Below are positions 15,769 through 25,179 of a stretch of 64,000 bases of DNA, piece by piece. A program made the position numbers and the translations under genes. Origin of the DNA: JACDAN01 sp963834825 (GTDB lineage: Bacteria; Actinomycetota; Thermoleophilia; Gaiellales; Gaiellaceae); the NCBI GenBank assembly GCA_963834825.1, contig CAWICZ010000015.1, positions 248,001 to 312,000 of the forward strand, read 5' to 3'. Under the pieces are notes generated by a model. The model did not search any database and had not been told where the DNA came from. It saw only the letters and a program-made list of their open reading frames with translations. Every line of letters starts with the position of its first letter. The stretch's first letter is position 1.

Positions 15769-17657
15769 AGCTTCACCGCCAGGAAGACGAGCGTGAGCAG
15801 CGCCGCGCCGCTACCGAGCGCGAGGGCGTAGGTGCGCAGGAGCCCGGTCTGCGCCTCGGAGAGGCGCGTCCCGATGAGACGCGTCCCCTCGGCGAGCTCG
15901 CGGATCGAGCCCGAGATCAGCGGTCCTTCGACGAAGCGCATCGCCGCGTTGGCGACCCAGACGGCCGGGCGGTAGAAGACCACGTCGTAGAGCTCGTCGA
16001 AGTAGAGCTTGTGCTCGAGGAGCTGCTGGCCGAACGCCCACCTCGGCACCTCCGCCCGGCGCGCCGAATAGATCCACCAGGCGATCCCGATCCCGACGAC
16101 CGCCAGGCCGACGGCCAGGACGCTCGTGACCAGATCCTCGGCGCCCGTCGCTTCGATGCCGGGCTCGGCCACCGGGGCGAGGAAGTTGGTGATCGGATGC
16201 CAGAACGGCGAGAACTGAATCCAGCCGCCGACGGCGGCGAGCACGGCGAGCGCACCCACGGTCCACGCCATCCAGAGGGCCGGCATGGTGTGACCGGGAC
16301 GGTGGAGATGCTCCCGCACGAACGGCGAGGGCTCGCCGCCGAAGACGATGAAGATCATTCGGAACACGTACAGCGCCGTCAGGAACGACCCGACGAGTCC
16401 GACGACCCATAGGACCTGGCCGTAGGCGCCTGCGTCGAGCGCAGCGGCGAGCAGCGGGTCCTTGGAGAAGAAGCCGGAGAACGGCGGGATCGCGGCGAGC
16501 GCGAGCGCGCCGACCAGCATCGCCACCCAGGTCTTCGGGAGCGCCCGGCCGAGACCGCCCATCTTGCGGATGTCCTGCTCGGCGACGAGCGCGTGGATGA
16601 CGATCCCGGCGCCGAGGAAGAGCAGCGCCTTGAAGAAGGCGTGCGTCATCAGGTGGAACATCGCGTTCGGGTAGGTGGTCAGCCCGGCGCCGAGGAACAT
16701 GTAGCCGATCTGCGACATCGTCGAGTACGCGATCACCCGCTTGATGTCCGTCTGGACGAGCGCGATCAGGCCGGCGACGAGCAGCGTCACCGCTCCGATC
16801 CCGGCGGCGAGATCGAGAACGTCGGGCGCGGCCTCGAAGATCGGGTTCAGCCGGACGATCATGTAGACGCCGGCCGTCACCATCGTGGCGGCGTGGATGA
16901 GAGCGCTGACCGGGGTCGGGCCCTCCATTGCGTCGGGGAGCCAGGTGTGGAGCGGGATCTGCGCCGACTTGGCGACGGCGCCGCCGAGCAGGCCGAGCGC
17001 GATCAGGTTCAACGCCCAGTCGCCGCCCGCGCCGTCGATCCCGGCGAAGACGGCGCCGTACTCCAGCGTCCCCAGGCGCTGGATCAGGAGGAAGAGGGCG
17101 AGCGCCATCGTCGCGTCGCCGAACGCGTTCATGATGAACGCCTTCTTCGCGGCGGCGATCGCCGCCGGCCGCTCCTGGTCGTACCCGATCAGGAGGTAGG
17201 AGCAGAGGCCGACGAGGCCCCAGCCGGCGAGCAGGATCAGGAGGTCGCCGGCCTGGACGAGCAGGAGCATCGAGAAGACGAACAGCGCGATGTAGGCGAA
17301 GTAGCGCCGCTCCTCGTCCGACCGGTCCATGTAGCCGATCGAGTACGCGACGATCAGGAACCCGACCCCCGAGACGACGAGCATCATGAAGACGGAGAGC
17401 GGATCGACGAGGATCGAGAGGCCGACCTCGAAGTCGCCCGCCGAGAGCCACGTCCACAGCGTCGACACGTGGGACCGCTCGTCCGCCGGCTCGTCGACCA
17501 GCCGGAAGAACGTGATCAGTGCAGCCACGAAGGAGACGAGCACCGACAGGGTCGCCAGGTAGCCCGCCTGCCGCCTGGAGATGCGGGTGCCGCCGAGCGT
17601 GATCAGGACTGCCGCCGCGAGCGGCGAGAGGAGGCAGATCCAGGCGGCGGTGATCAT
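15765..17657 (-). CDS. nuoL: NADH-quinone oxidoreductase subunit L
   Basis: Distal proton-pumping subunit, 630 aa. Contains LAGWGLVGLCSYLLIGY, AKSAQIPLHTWLPDAMEGPTPVSALIHAATMV and RVIAYSTMSQIGYMFLGAGL. A long C-terminal region (residues ~490-630, EVPRWAFGQQLLEHKLYFDELYD) corresponds to the lateral helix HL and its terminal TM. Coupled to nuoK by a 4-bp overlap. Confidence 0.95.
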   Translation of the reverse strand: MITAAWICLLSPLAAAVLITLGGTRISRRQAGYLATLSVLVSFVAALITFFRLVDEPADERSHVSTLWTWLSAGDFEVGLSILVDPLSVFMMLVVSGVGFLIVAYSIGYMDRSDEERRYFAYIALFVFSMLLLVQAGDLLILLAGWGLVGLCSYLLIGYDQERPAAIAAAKKAFIMNAFGDATMALALFLLIQRLGTLEYGAVFAGIDGAGGDWALNLIALGLLGGAVAKSAQIPLHTWLPDAMEGPTPVSALIHAATMVTAGVYMIVRLNPIFEAAPDVLDLAAGIGAVTLLVAGLIALVQTDIKRVIAYSTMSQIGYMFLGAGLTTYPNAMFHLMTHAFFKALLFLGAGIVIHALVAEQDIRKMGGLGRALPKTWVAMLVGALALAAIPPFSGFFSKDPLLAAALDAGAYGQVLWVVGLVGSFLTALYVFRMIFIVFGGEPSPFVREHLHRPGHTMPALWMAWTVGALAVLAAVGGWIQFSPFWHPITNFLAPVAEPGIEATGAEDLVTSVLAVGLAVVGIGIAWWIYSARRAEVPRWAFGQQLLEHKLYFDELYDVVFYRPAVWVANAAMRFVEGPLISGSIRELAEGTRLIGTRLSEAQTGLLRTYALALGSGAALLTLVFLAVKL

Positions 17658-17962
17658 CCGCGGAGGGTGCTCAGGCGGTCGACGTCCAGCGGGACGCGGA
17701 TCCGGTTGAGCGCGACGACCAGGCCGAGGCCGACGACGACCTCGGACGCCGCGACCGCCATCACGGCCAGGGCGAAGATCTGCCCCGAGGAATCACCGAG
17801 GTTGCGCGCGAACCCGATCAGGGCCAGGTTGGCGGAGTTGAGCATGATCTCGAGCGAGAGCAGGACGATCAGCGGGTTCCGGCGCAGCAGGACGCCGAGC
17901 GCTCCGGTCGTGAACAGGATCGCCGAGAGGATCACGTACCAACTGACGTCCGGCCCCATCAT
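17654..17962 (-). CDS. nuoK: NADH-quinone oxidoreductase subunit K
   Basis: 102 aa, three TM helices. Both buried glutamates typical of NuoK are visible, in LLSLEIMLNSANLALIGFA and VMAVAASEVVVGLGLVVAL. 4-bp overlaps on both sides. Confidence 0.95.
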   Translation of the reverse strand: MMGPDVSWYVILSAILFTTGALGVLLRRNPLIVLLSLEIMLNSANLALIGFARNLGDSSGQIFALAVMAVAASEVVVGLGLVVALNRIRVPLDVDRLSTLRG

Positions 17963-18480
17963 GGCCGGTGTCGCTCACTGCCGAGGATGACGCCGCCGAC
18001 AGCCGCGACGAGCAGCACGATCGACGTGATCTCGAAGGCGAGCAGATGGTTGGTCACGAACACGCTCCCGACCTCGCGTGGCCCGCCGAACGCAGTCGTA
18101 ACCTCCGCCTCCTCGTCGAGCCGGCCGCTCGTCGTCAGCCCGAGCGCGATCACGACGTTGGCGAGGATCACGCCGCCCGCGACGATCGCCGCCAGCGTCT
18201 GCCAGCTCGGGCCGCCCTCGAAGGGCGCGTCCACGCGCCGTCCGACGTAGGCGATCACGAACAGGAACATGACCATCACGGCCCCGGCGTAGACGAGCAC
18301 CTGCGCCGCGGCGACGAACTCCGCCGAGAGGAGCAGGTACAGGACCGCCAGTGACGCCAGGTTCCCGATCAGCGCGAGCGCCGAGAAGAACGGGTTCGAG
18401 AAGCTGATCACCGCGATACCCGAGCCGAGGCAGCCGATGGCGGCGACGAACCAGATTGCCCAGACGAGGACGTCGCCCAG
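17959..18480 (-). CDS. nuoJ: NADH-quinone oxidoreductase subunit J (CTG start)
   Basis: Membrane subunit with five TM helices. The conserved core is SAEFVAAAQVLVYAGAVMVMF. The first ATG/GTG/TTG in frame (GTG at 18411) would cut TM1 in half. The frame upstream encodes LGDVLVWAIWFVAAIGCLGSG, a proper NuoJ TM1, and reaches back to the nuoI stop with only a CTG (18480) available. GAGG lies 4 nt before that CTG. I therefore place the start at CTG, giving 173 aa. Confidence 0.8.
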   Translation of the reverse strand: MGDVLVWAIWFVAAIGCLGSGIAVISFSNPFFSALALIGNLASLAVLYLLLSAEFVAAAQVLVYAGAVMVMFLFVIAYVGRRVDAPFEGGPSWQTLAAIVAGGVILANVVIALGLTTSGRLDEEAEVTTAFGGPREVGSVFVTNHLLAFEITSIVLLVAAVGGVILGSERHRP

Positions 18481-18486
18481 CGGACC

Positions 18487-18984
18487 TCAGCTCCTGGACT
18501 TGTACGCCGGGATCGGCGTGTCGTAGAGGTCGCGGTCGGCCACTGGCATGCGCTTGATCGGCTCGGCGAGCAGCATGTCCTTCGTGTAGATGAGGTCGTC
18601 GCGCGAGTACTCGGAGAGCTCGTACTCGGCCTCGAGCGTGATCGCGTCGAACGGGCAGGCGACTTCGCAGTAGCCGCAGAAGATGCAGCGGCTGAGGTTG
18701 ATCTCGTAGATCCGCGCGTAGCGCTCACCCGGCGACACGCGGTTGGACGGCGTGTTCTCGTCGGCGACGACGCGGATGCAGTCGGCCGGGCACGCAGCCG
18801 CGCAGAGCGAGCAGCCGACGCACTTCTCGAGCCCGTTCTCGTGCCGCCAGAGGCGGTGCCGCCCTCGGAACCTCGGGTAGACCGGTCGCTTCTCCTCCGG
18901 ATACTGCTGCGTGATCGGCTTGCGGAAGAGCTGCTTCAGCGTGACCGCGAAGCCCTTGGCGCTGTCGAATGGCTGGGGGCTCAC
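18487..18984 (-). CDS. nuoI: NADH-quinone oxidoreductase subunit I
   Basis: Peripheral-arm ferredoxin-like subunit carrying clusters N6a and N6b, 165 aa. The two 4Fe-4S motifs are CVGCSLCAAACPADCI and CIFCGYCEVACPFDA. Stop lies 6 nt before the nuoJ CTG. Overlaps nuoH by 4 bp. Confidence 0.96.
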   Translation of the reverse strand: MSPQPFDSAKGFAVTLKQLFRKPITQQYPEEKRPVYPRFRGRHRLWRHENGLEKCVGCSLCAAACPADCIRVVADENTPSNRVSPGERYARIYEINLSRCIFCGYCEVACPFDAITLEAEYELSEYSRDDLIYTKDMLLAEPIKRMPVADRDLYDTPIPAYKSRS

Positions 18985-19967
18985 AGAGCGACCACCAGGG
19001 CAGCGGTCACGACGGCGTTCACCGTCGCCACGGGCAGCAGGACCTTCCAGCCGAAGGCCATCAGCTGGTCATAGCGGAGCCGCGGGACCGTCGTTCGCAG
19101 CCAGATGAAGATGAAGAGGACGGCGAGCAGCTTGAGCACGAACCAGAGCGGGCCCAGCGGGTCGTACGGGCCGACCCACCCCCCGAAGAAGAGCGTCACG
19201 CAGAGGGCCGAGAGGACGATCATGTTGATGTACTCGGCCATCTGGAAGAGGCCGAAGCGCATCCCGCTGTACTCGGTCAGGTACCCCCCGACGAGCTCCG
19301 TCCCCGCCTCTGGAAGGTCGAACGGCGCGCGGTTCGTCTCGGCGATGCCGGCGATGAAGAAGACGAGCAGTCCGACGAACTGGGGCACTGCGAACCACCA
19401 GCTGCCTTCCTGCTCCCGGACGATGTCGACCAGCGAGAGCGAGCCGGCCATGATCACGACCCCGAGGACCGAGAGCGCGAGCGAGACCTCGTAGGAGACG
19501 AGCTGCGCGCAGGTCCGCATCGAGCCGAGCAGCGAGTACTTGGAGTCCGAGGCCCAGCCGCCGACAATGAAGCCGTAGATCCCAACCGAGCCGAGCGCGA
19601 AGAGCAGGATGAGCCCGATCGAGATGTTGGCGATCTGGCCGCTGATGTAGTAGTCGCCGATGTGCCAGCCCTCGCCGAAGGGGATGACTGCGAAGGCAGC
19701 GAGGGCGGTGGCGGCGGAGAGCGCGGGGGCAGTGATGTAGAGCGCGTCGATCGCAGTGGCGGGGTAGAAGGGCTCCTTCCGGATCAGCTTGACGAGGTCG
19801 GCGATCGGCTGGAGGAGGCCGAACGGGCCGGCGCGGTTCGGCCCGAAGCGGCGCTGCATCCTTCCGATCAGCTTCCGCTCGACGAGCGTCATGTAGGCGA
19901 ACGTGAGCAGCAGCAGGTTGATGATCACGAGCGCCTTGACGGCGTCGATCCACCAGGGCTCGTTCAC
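18981..19967 (-). CDS. nuoH: NADH-quinone oxidoreductase subunit H
   Basis: Membrane subunit forming the quinone chamber, 328 aa with about eight TM helices. Shows VERKLIGRMQRRFGPNRAGPFGLLQP, the acidic loop block ETNRAPFDLPEAGTELVGGY and the C-terminal RLRYDQLM. GTG start overlapping the nuoG stop. Confidence 0.96.
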   Translation of the reverse strand: MNEPWWIDAVKALVIINLLLLTFAYMTLVERKLIGRMQRRFGPNRAGPFGLLQPIADLVKLIRKEPFYPATAIDALYITAPALSAATALAAFAVIPFGEGWHIGDYYISGQIANISIGLILLFALGSVGIYGFIVGGWASDSKYSLLGSMRTCAQLVSYEVSLALSVLGVVIMAGSLSLVDIVREQEGSWWFAVPQFVGLLVFFIAGIAETNRAPFDLPEAGTELVGGYLTEYSGMRFGLFQMAEYINMIVLSALCVTLFFGGWVGPYDPLGPLWFVLKLLAVLFIFIWLRTTVPRLRYDQLMAFGWKVLLPVATVNAVVTAALVVAL

Positions 19968-22090
19968 GGCGTCACCTCGACGAACCCCTCGAGCCCCTCC
20001 GCGTGCGGCTCTGCGATCCGAACAGCGCCGGCGGCGAGGTCATCGGCAAGCCGTGCCCGCAGCCGCACGGAGGTCCCGTTCGAGCGGACGTTGACCTCGG
20101 CGCCCTTGGAGATCCCGAGGCGCTCGGCGTCCGCCGGCGTGAGCTCCACTTCGGGGTCGGGCCGCTGGAACTGGAGCTCGGGCACCCGCTCGACGGCGGG
20201 GCCGGAGAAGAGCGGCCTGTAGACAACGAGCCGTAGCCCCGCCTCTCCACCTGTCTCCGCCGGCCCGGTCCCGGGGCCAGGCCCCTGGGCCTGTCCGCTG
20301 TGGATGCTCGGCGGCAGCTCCGCTTCCTCGCCGACCTCGCCGTACGGCCGCCCGCCGTAGACGATCGCCGAGACCTCCTCGAAGACCTGCGCCGGGTACG
20401 GCGAGAGCTGGACCCCGAAGCGTTCTGCCAGACGGGCCAGCACCGCCAACTCATCCGGTGCCGGCGGGATCACGGCCCGACGAAGCCGCTGGAGGCGCCC
20501 CTCGAGGTTGACGTAGGTCCCGTCCCGCTCGAGGTAGCTCGTGCCCGGTAGGACGAGGTCGGCGAGCGGCGTCACGAGGCGGCGGAACATGCCGATGGCC
20601 AGCACGGACTCGGCTTGCTCGGCCATCGCCCGCACGTTCGGGTCGGCGGCAGCCTCGTCTCCGGAGATGATCAGCAGCCCGATCGGCTCGGGGTTCTCCG
20701 CCTCGGCGTCACTTGCGGCTGCCCACGCATCGGCGACGCCGCGGCCGTTCGCGGTTCGCGGGAGATGGAACGCCGGACAGCCGAGCGACTGCGCGAGGGC
20801 GGCGACAGCCGACCCGCCGCCGGCGTCGCCCGACCAGATCAGCACGGCCTTCTCAGCTGCCCGGATCCGCGGCTCGTCGAGCTCGTAGATGATCTCGGCG
20901 CCGTTCCGCCGCGCGAGCTTGAGCCACAGGTCGACGATCGGCGCGCGCTCCGGGACCGGCTCGTCGCCGAGGACCGCGACCACGTCGGCGTCCGCGATCG
21001 ACGAGAGCGGCGCGCGGAACGCGTCCAGCGAATCGTCCACCTCCTCCGCGAGCACCGCGCAGTGCGCGCCGAGCCCTTGGCGGAGCAGCTTCGCGAGCGC
21101 ATACGCGAGCTCGACGGTCTCCGAGCCGGAGAGCGCCGTCACGACGCGGTTCCCTGAAGCCCGCAGCATGCGCTCGGCCTCGTCGAGCGCAGCATCCCAG
21201 TCGAGCTCCTCGTAGCGTGGCGGCGCGCGGCGGAGCGGATCGACGATCCGGTCCGGTGCGTGCAGGTGGCCGTAGGCAAACCGTCCCTTGTCGCAGAGCC
21301 AACCGCCGTCGACCTCGGGGTGGTTGCGCGAGATGATTCGCTTGACCTTGCCCTCACGGATCGACGCGCTGATGTTGCAGCCGACCGGGCACATCCCGCA
21401 GACGGTCGGGACGTTCTGGATCTCCCACGGCCGCGCCTCGAACCTGTAGGTCGTCGAGGTCAGGGCGCCGACCGGGCAGAGCTCGATGACGTTGCCGCTG
21501 AAACGTCCGCGGTATGGCTCGTCCTGGAACGTGGCGATGACCGACTGCGCTCCGCGGTTCCGCGCCACGAGCTGTCCGTCCTCCGCGACCTCCTGCGAGA
21601 AGCGCGTGCAGCGGTAGCAGAGGATGCACCGCTCGCGGTCGAGGGCGATCAGCGGGCTGACCGGGATCGGCTTGTCGAAGGTGCGCTTGGGGAACTCCAT
21701 TCGTGTGTTCCCCGGCCCCCAGCGGAACGTCAGATCCTGGAGCGGGCACTCGCCGCCCTTGTCGCACACCGGACAGTCGAGGGGGTGGTTGACGAGGATG
21801 AACTCGAGCGTCGCCTCCTGCCCGTCGGCTGCCTTCTCGGAGGCGGCGGCGGTCATGACGACCATCCCGTCCTGGGCCGTCAGCGTGCACCCGGCCTGGA
21901 GCTTCGGCATCCCCTCGACCTCGACGAGACACATTCGGCAGGCCCCGATCGGCGCTCCCAGTCGCGGCTCGTAGCAGAAGACCGGGATCTCGATGCCGGC
22001 CACGGCCGCTGTCTCGACCAGGCCGAGGCCCCTGGGAACCTGCACCTCGACGCCGTCGATCGTGACACCGACGAGCTCGGGGGCGCTCAT
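19964..22090 (-). CDS. nuoG: NADH-quinone oxidoreductase subunit G
   Basis: 708 aa. An N-terminal 2Fe-2S ferredoxin domain (CYEPRLGAPIGACRMC and CTL) is followed by the His/Cys N5 motif (HPLDCPVCDKGGECPL), a 4Fe-4S block RCILCYRCTRF...CPVGALT, and a molybdopterin-oxidoreductase-like domain. That domain starts with the extra cluster N7 ligands (CGMCPVGCN ... WLCDKG). Electrons pass from NuoF through this chain to NuoI. N7 is retained only in some lineages. Confidence 0.95.
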   Translation of the reverse strand: MSAPELVGVTIDGVEVQVPRGLGLVETAAVAGIEIPVFCYEPRLGAPIGACRMCLVEVEGMPKLQAGCTLTAQDGMVVMTAAASEKAADGQEATLEFILVNHPLDCPVCDKGGECPLQDLTFRWGPGNTRMEFPKRTFDKPIPVSPLIALDRERCILCYRCTRFSQEVAEDGQLVARNRGAQSVIATFQDEPYRGRFSGNVIELCPVGALTSTTYRFEARPWEIQNVPTVCGMCPVGCNISASIREGKVKRIISRNHPEVDGGWLCDKGRFAYGHLHAPDRIVDPLRRAPPRYEELDWDAALDEAERMLRASGNRVVTALSGSETVELAYALAKLLRQGLGAHCAVLAEEVDDSLDAFRAPLSSIADADVVAVLGDEPVPERAPIVDLWLKLARRNGAEIIYELDEPRIRAAEKAVLIWSGDAGGGSAVAALAQSLGCPAFHLPRTANGRGVADAWAAASDAEAENPEPIGLLIISGDEAAADPNVRAMAEQAESVLAIGMFRRLVTPLADLVLPGTSYLERDGTYVNLEGRLQRLRRAVIPPAPDELAVLARLAERFGVQLSPYPAQVFEEVSAIVYGGRPYGEVGEEAELPPSIHSGQAQGPGPGTGPAETGGEAGLRLVVYRPLFSGPAVERVPELQFQRPDPEVELTPADAERLGISKGAEVNVRSNGTSVRLRARLADDLAAGAVRIAEPHAEGLEGFVEVTP

Positions 22091-23406
22091 GCCGGCACTT
22101 CCGCCATCACCGTGTGCGCGTGCTGGTCGCTCGGCGCGAGCACGCCGTCGAGCGTCGACTGGCCGCTGTAGGGACAGCGCCCTTCGTCAATGTGCTGCTG
22201 GAACTCGTCGCGGAACTTCTCCACGTAGCTACCGACGCACCAGACGGCGAAGTCGCCGAGCGCGCAGAGCGACTTCCCTTCGATCCGGTCGCAGACCTTG
22301 ACGACGAGGTCGAGATCGGCCTGCGTTCCGCGGCCGTCCTCGATCTTCTCGAGCAGCTGCACGAGCCAGCGCGTCCCCTCGCGGCAAGGCGTGCACTTGC
22401 CGCAGGACTCGTGCATGTAGAACTTCTCCGCCCGCACGGCGAGCTGCACCATGCACGCGCGATCGTCGACGACGATGATCGCCGCGGACCCGAGATAGGA
22501 GCCGGCAGCTTGCACGGCGTCGAAGTCGAGGGGAACGTCGAGCTGGTCGGGCGTGAAGACCGGGACCGACGAGCCGCCGGGGATGACCGCTTTCAGGGCA
22601 CGTCCGTCGGCGACCCCGTGCCCGTGCTCGAAGATCAGCTCGCGCAGTGTCGTGCCGAGCGGCAGCTCGTAGTTGCCGGGGCGGTTGACGTTCCCGGAGA
22701 GCGAGTAGACGACGGTCCCTGGCGCGGCCTCGGCGCCAATCTCCGTGTAGCGCTCGGCGCCGAGCTCGATGATCGCCGGCACGCTCGCGAGGGTCTGGAC
22801 GTTGTTGACGAGCGTCGGCTGCATGTAGAGGCCCGCAACCGGTGGAAACGGCGGCCGCGGGCGCGGCTGTCCGCGCTCGCCCTCGAGCGACTCGAGCAGG
22901 GCAGTCTCCTCGCCGCAGATGTACGCGCCGGCCCCGCGGTGGACGACGACGTCGACGTCGCCGAACACGCCGGCGTCGCGGGCCTCCTCGACGGCTGCGG
23001 AGAGCACTTCGCTCTCCGCGAGGTACTCACCGCGGATGTAGATGAAGACGTTCTGGGACTGGATCGCGTGCGCCGCGATCAGGCAGCCCTCGATGAAGCG
23101 ATGCGGGACCCTCCGCATGATCTCCCGGTCCTTGAACGACCCCGGCTCGGACTCGTCCGCGTTGGCGACGACGTGGCTCGGACCGCTTCGGCGATCAGGG
23201 CCGGGGACGAGGCTCAGCTTGCGGCCCATCGGGAACCCCGCTCCCCCACGTCCGCGCAGAGAGGCGTTGGTGATCTCCTCGGTCACCTCTTGCGGCGTCA
23301 TGCCGCGCACCTTCTCGAGCGCACCGTAGCCACCGATCGCGCGGTACTCCTCGAGCTTCGTCAGATCGCGCTCGTCCGCCCCGGTGAGGACGGTCAGGTC
23401 AGCCAT
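22087..23406 (-). CDS. nuoF: NADH-quinone oxidoreductase subunit F
   Basis: NADH-binding flavoprotein, 439 aa. FMN/NADH site motifs GRGGAGFPMGRKLSLV and GAGAYICGEETALLESLEG. N3 cluster ligands in CGKCTPCREGT plus the Cys of SLCALG. ATG at 23406 (MADLTVLTGADE) is chosen. A longer frame exists but would lie deep in nuoE. The start overlaps the nuoE end by 8 bp. Confidence 0.95.
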   Translation of the reverse strand: MADLTVLTGADERDLTKLEEYRAIGGYGALEKVRGMTPQEVTEEITNASLRGRGGAGFPMGRKLSLVPGPDRRSGPSHVVANADESEPGSFKDREIMRRVPHRFIEGCLIAAHAIQSQNVFIYIRGEYLAESEVLSAAVEEARDAGVFGDVDVVVHRGAGAYICGEETALLESLEGERGQPRPRPPFPPVAGLYMQPTLVNNVQTLASVPAIIELGAERYTEIGAEAAPGTVVYSLSGNVNRPGNYELPLGTTLRELIFEHGHGVADGRALKAVIPGGSSVPVFTPDQLDVPLDFDAVQAAGSYLGSAAIIVVDDRACMVQLAVRAEKFYMHESCGKCTPCREGTRWLVQLLEKIEDGRGTQADLDLVVKVCDRIEGKSLCALGDFAVWCVGSYVEKFRDEFQQHIDEGRCPYSGQSTLDGVLAPSDQHAHTVMAEVPA

Positions 23407-23884
23407 TGCGAATCTCTTCAACGATTCCGGGGACATCCTCGGGCCGCGTAGGCTCGCGGTAGCGGCTGTCGACGAGGACGACCGGCGCATAGCCGCAGCC
23501 CCCCGCGCACTCGATCAGCCGCAACGTGACCTCGCCGTCGTCCGAGGTCTCGCCGGGAGCGATTCCGAGCTGCTCCTCGAACGCGTCGACGACCTGTTGC
23601 GCACCGACGAGCGCGCAGGACAGGTTCGTGCAGACCTCGACGATGTGCCGCCCGACCGGCTCCAGGTTGTACATGTCGTAGAACGATGCGACCGCTTGGA
23701 CGTGGGCCGAGGAGACGTCCATCGCCTCGGCGACCTCCTGGAGCGCCTCCGGCGGCAACCAACCGTCGTGCCGCTCCTGCGCCAGCCGCAGCGCCCCCAT
23801 GATCGCGGATCGAGGATCGGGGTAACGGGCCTTGAGCAGGTCAACTTCCTGCCGAAAATGCGCAGCATTTTCGGCAGATTTCAA
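23399..23884 (-). CDS. nuoE: NADH-quinone oxidoreductase subunit E
   Basis: Thioredoxin-fold 2Fe-2S subunit (cluster N1a), 161 aa. Ligands in CTNLSC and CAGGCGYAP. The TTG start overlaps the nuoD stop as TTGA, with GGGGGAGG 7 nt upstream. The first ~12 codons (KSAENAAHFRQE) are encoded within a perfect 12-bp hairpin that is unlike the surrounding sequence. Confidence 0.93.
   Translation of the reverse strand: MKSAENAAHFRQEVDLLKARYPDPRSAIMGALRLAQERHDGWLPPEALQEVAEAMDVSSAHVQAVASFYDMYNLEPVGRHIVEVCTNLSCALVGAQQVVDAFEEQLGIAPGETSDDGEVTLRLIECAGGCGYAPVVLVDSRYREPTRPEDVPGIVEEIRNG
23849..23877. repeat. Perfect 12-bp hairpin inside the nuoE 5' coding region
   Basis: Arms CTGCCGAAAATG (23849-23860) and CATTTTCGGCAG (23866-23877) flank a 5-nt loop. 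The arms are AT-richer than the surrounding genes. In the mRNA the hairpin begins a few nt after the nuoE TTG start codon. Could be a REP-like repeat captured into the reading frame or a translational control element. Confidence 0.7.
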
Positions 23885-25179
23885 CGATCCACCTCCCCCA
23901 TGAGCGTGTCGAGCGAGCCGACGATCGCGATCATGTCGGCGACGAGCGCGTTCTGCACGCACGTCGCCGTCGCTTCCAGGGCGACGAACGACGGCGCGCG
24001 GAACTTGACGCGCCAGGGCCGCGGGCCGCCGTCGGAGACCAGGTAGCAGCCGAGCTCGCCGCGCGGCGACTCGACCGCGACGTACACCTCGCCCTCGGGT
24101 ACCCGGTAGCCCTCCGTGACGAGCTTGAAGTGGTGGATCAGCGTCTCCATCGAGGTCTGGAGCTCCTCGCGAGGCGGCAGCACGACCTTGCGGTCATCCG
24201 TGATCCACGGCTCGCCCTCCATCGCCTCCAACCGGTCGAGGCACTGTTCGATGATCCGGACCGACTGCCTCATCTCGTCCATGTGCACGCGGTACCGGTC
24301 GTAGACGTCGCCGCCCTCGAAGACCGGAACGTCGAAGTCGTGCTCGCCGTAGGAGAGGTAGGGAGACGCCTTGCGCAGGTCCCAGTCGACGCCCGACGCG
24401 CGCAGCACGGGCCCTGACTGACCGAGCGCGATCGCATCCTCGGCCGAGAGCAGCCCGAGGCCCTTCGTCCGCTCGAGCCAGATCTCGTTGCGGGTCAACA
24501 GGCGCTCATAGTCGGTAATTGCCTTCGGCATCACGCTGACGAACCGGCGGCACTCGGGATAGAAGCCCGACGGGATGTCCTCGGCCAGCCCGCCGACCTG
24601 GAAGTAGCGCGTGTGCATGCGGGTGCCGCCAACGAGCTCGGACAGGTCGAGGACGAAGTCGCGCTCGCGGAACGCGTACCAGAACACCGAGATCGCTCCG
24701 AGCTCGAGCGCCGAGGTGCCGAGCCAGACGAGGTGCGAGTGGATCCGGTTCAGCTCGCAGAGGAGTGTGCGCATGAGCGTCGCCTTCTCGGGAACCTCGA
24801 TCGCCAGCAGCTTCTCGACGGCGAGCACGAAGACGAGCTCGTTTGCCTGGAAGGCGAGGTAGTCGATCCGCGGCGCGTACGTAATCGCCTTCCACCACGT
24901 CTTCTGCTCCATGTTCTTCTCGAAGCCGGTGTGGAGGTACCCGATCACGGCGCGGAGCCCGACGACCTCCTCTCCGTTCAAGTCGACGATCAGCCGCAGC
25001 ACGCCGTGCGTCGACGGATGGTTGGGCCCGAAGTTGACCTGGAGCAGGTTCTCGCTCCCGCGGAGCTCCTCGGGGACCTCGAGGATGGTCGGGGTCGGCG
25101 AGGGGATGTGTGTCCCCTCGTAGATCCGCGGGCGCTCGACGATCGCCACGGCTAGTGCCTCGTCCAGTGAAGCCGGCAT
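23881..25179 (-). CDS. nuoD: NADH-quinone oxidoreductase subunit D
   Basis: 49-kDa subunit lining the quinone site, 432 aa. Conserved NFGPNHPSTHGVLRLIVDLNGE with the quinone-binding His, RIDYLAFQANELVFVLAVEKLL and C-terminal YLVSDGGPRPWRVKFRAPSF. The ATG at 25179 lies in the loop of a 14-bp inverted repeat. A GTG at 25149, just after the repeat (MAIVERPRIYEG), is an alternative start with GAGG 8 nt upstream. An 18-nt gap separates nuoC from the ATG, unlike the 4-bp overlaps elsewhere in the operon. Confidence 0.94.
   Translation of the reverse strand: MPASLDEALAVAIVERPRIYEGTHIPSPTPTILEVPEELRGSENLLQVNFGPNHPSTHGVLRLIVDLNGEEVVGLRAVIGYLHTGFEKNMEQKTWWKAITYAPRIDYLAFQANELVFVLAVEKLLAIEVPEKATLMRTLLCELNRIHSHLVWLGTSALELGAISVFWYAFRERDFVLDLSELVGGTRMHTRYFQVGGLAEDIPSGFYPECRRFVSVMPKAITDYERLLTRNEIWLERTKGLGLLSAEDAIALGQSGPVLRASGVDWDLRKASPYLSYGEHDFDVPVFEGGDVYDRYRVHMDEMRQSVRIIEQCLDRLEAMEGEPWITDDRKVVLPPREELQTSMETLIHHFKLVTEGYRVPEGEVYVAVESPRGELGCYLVSDGGPRPWRVKFRAPSFVALEATATCVQNALVADMIAIVGSLDTLMGEVDR

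Noticed and set aside
16593..17990. Long plus-strand open frames antisense to nuoL and other nuo genes
   Set aside because: Shadow frames produced by high GC codon bias opposite well-conserved subunits.
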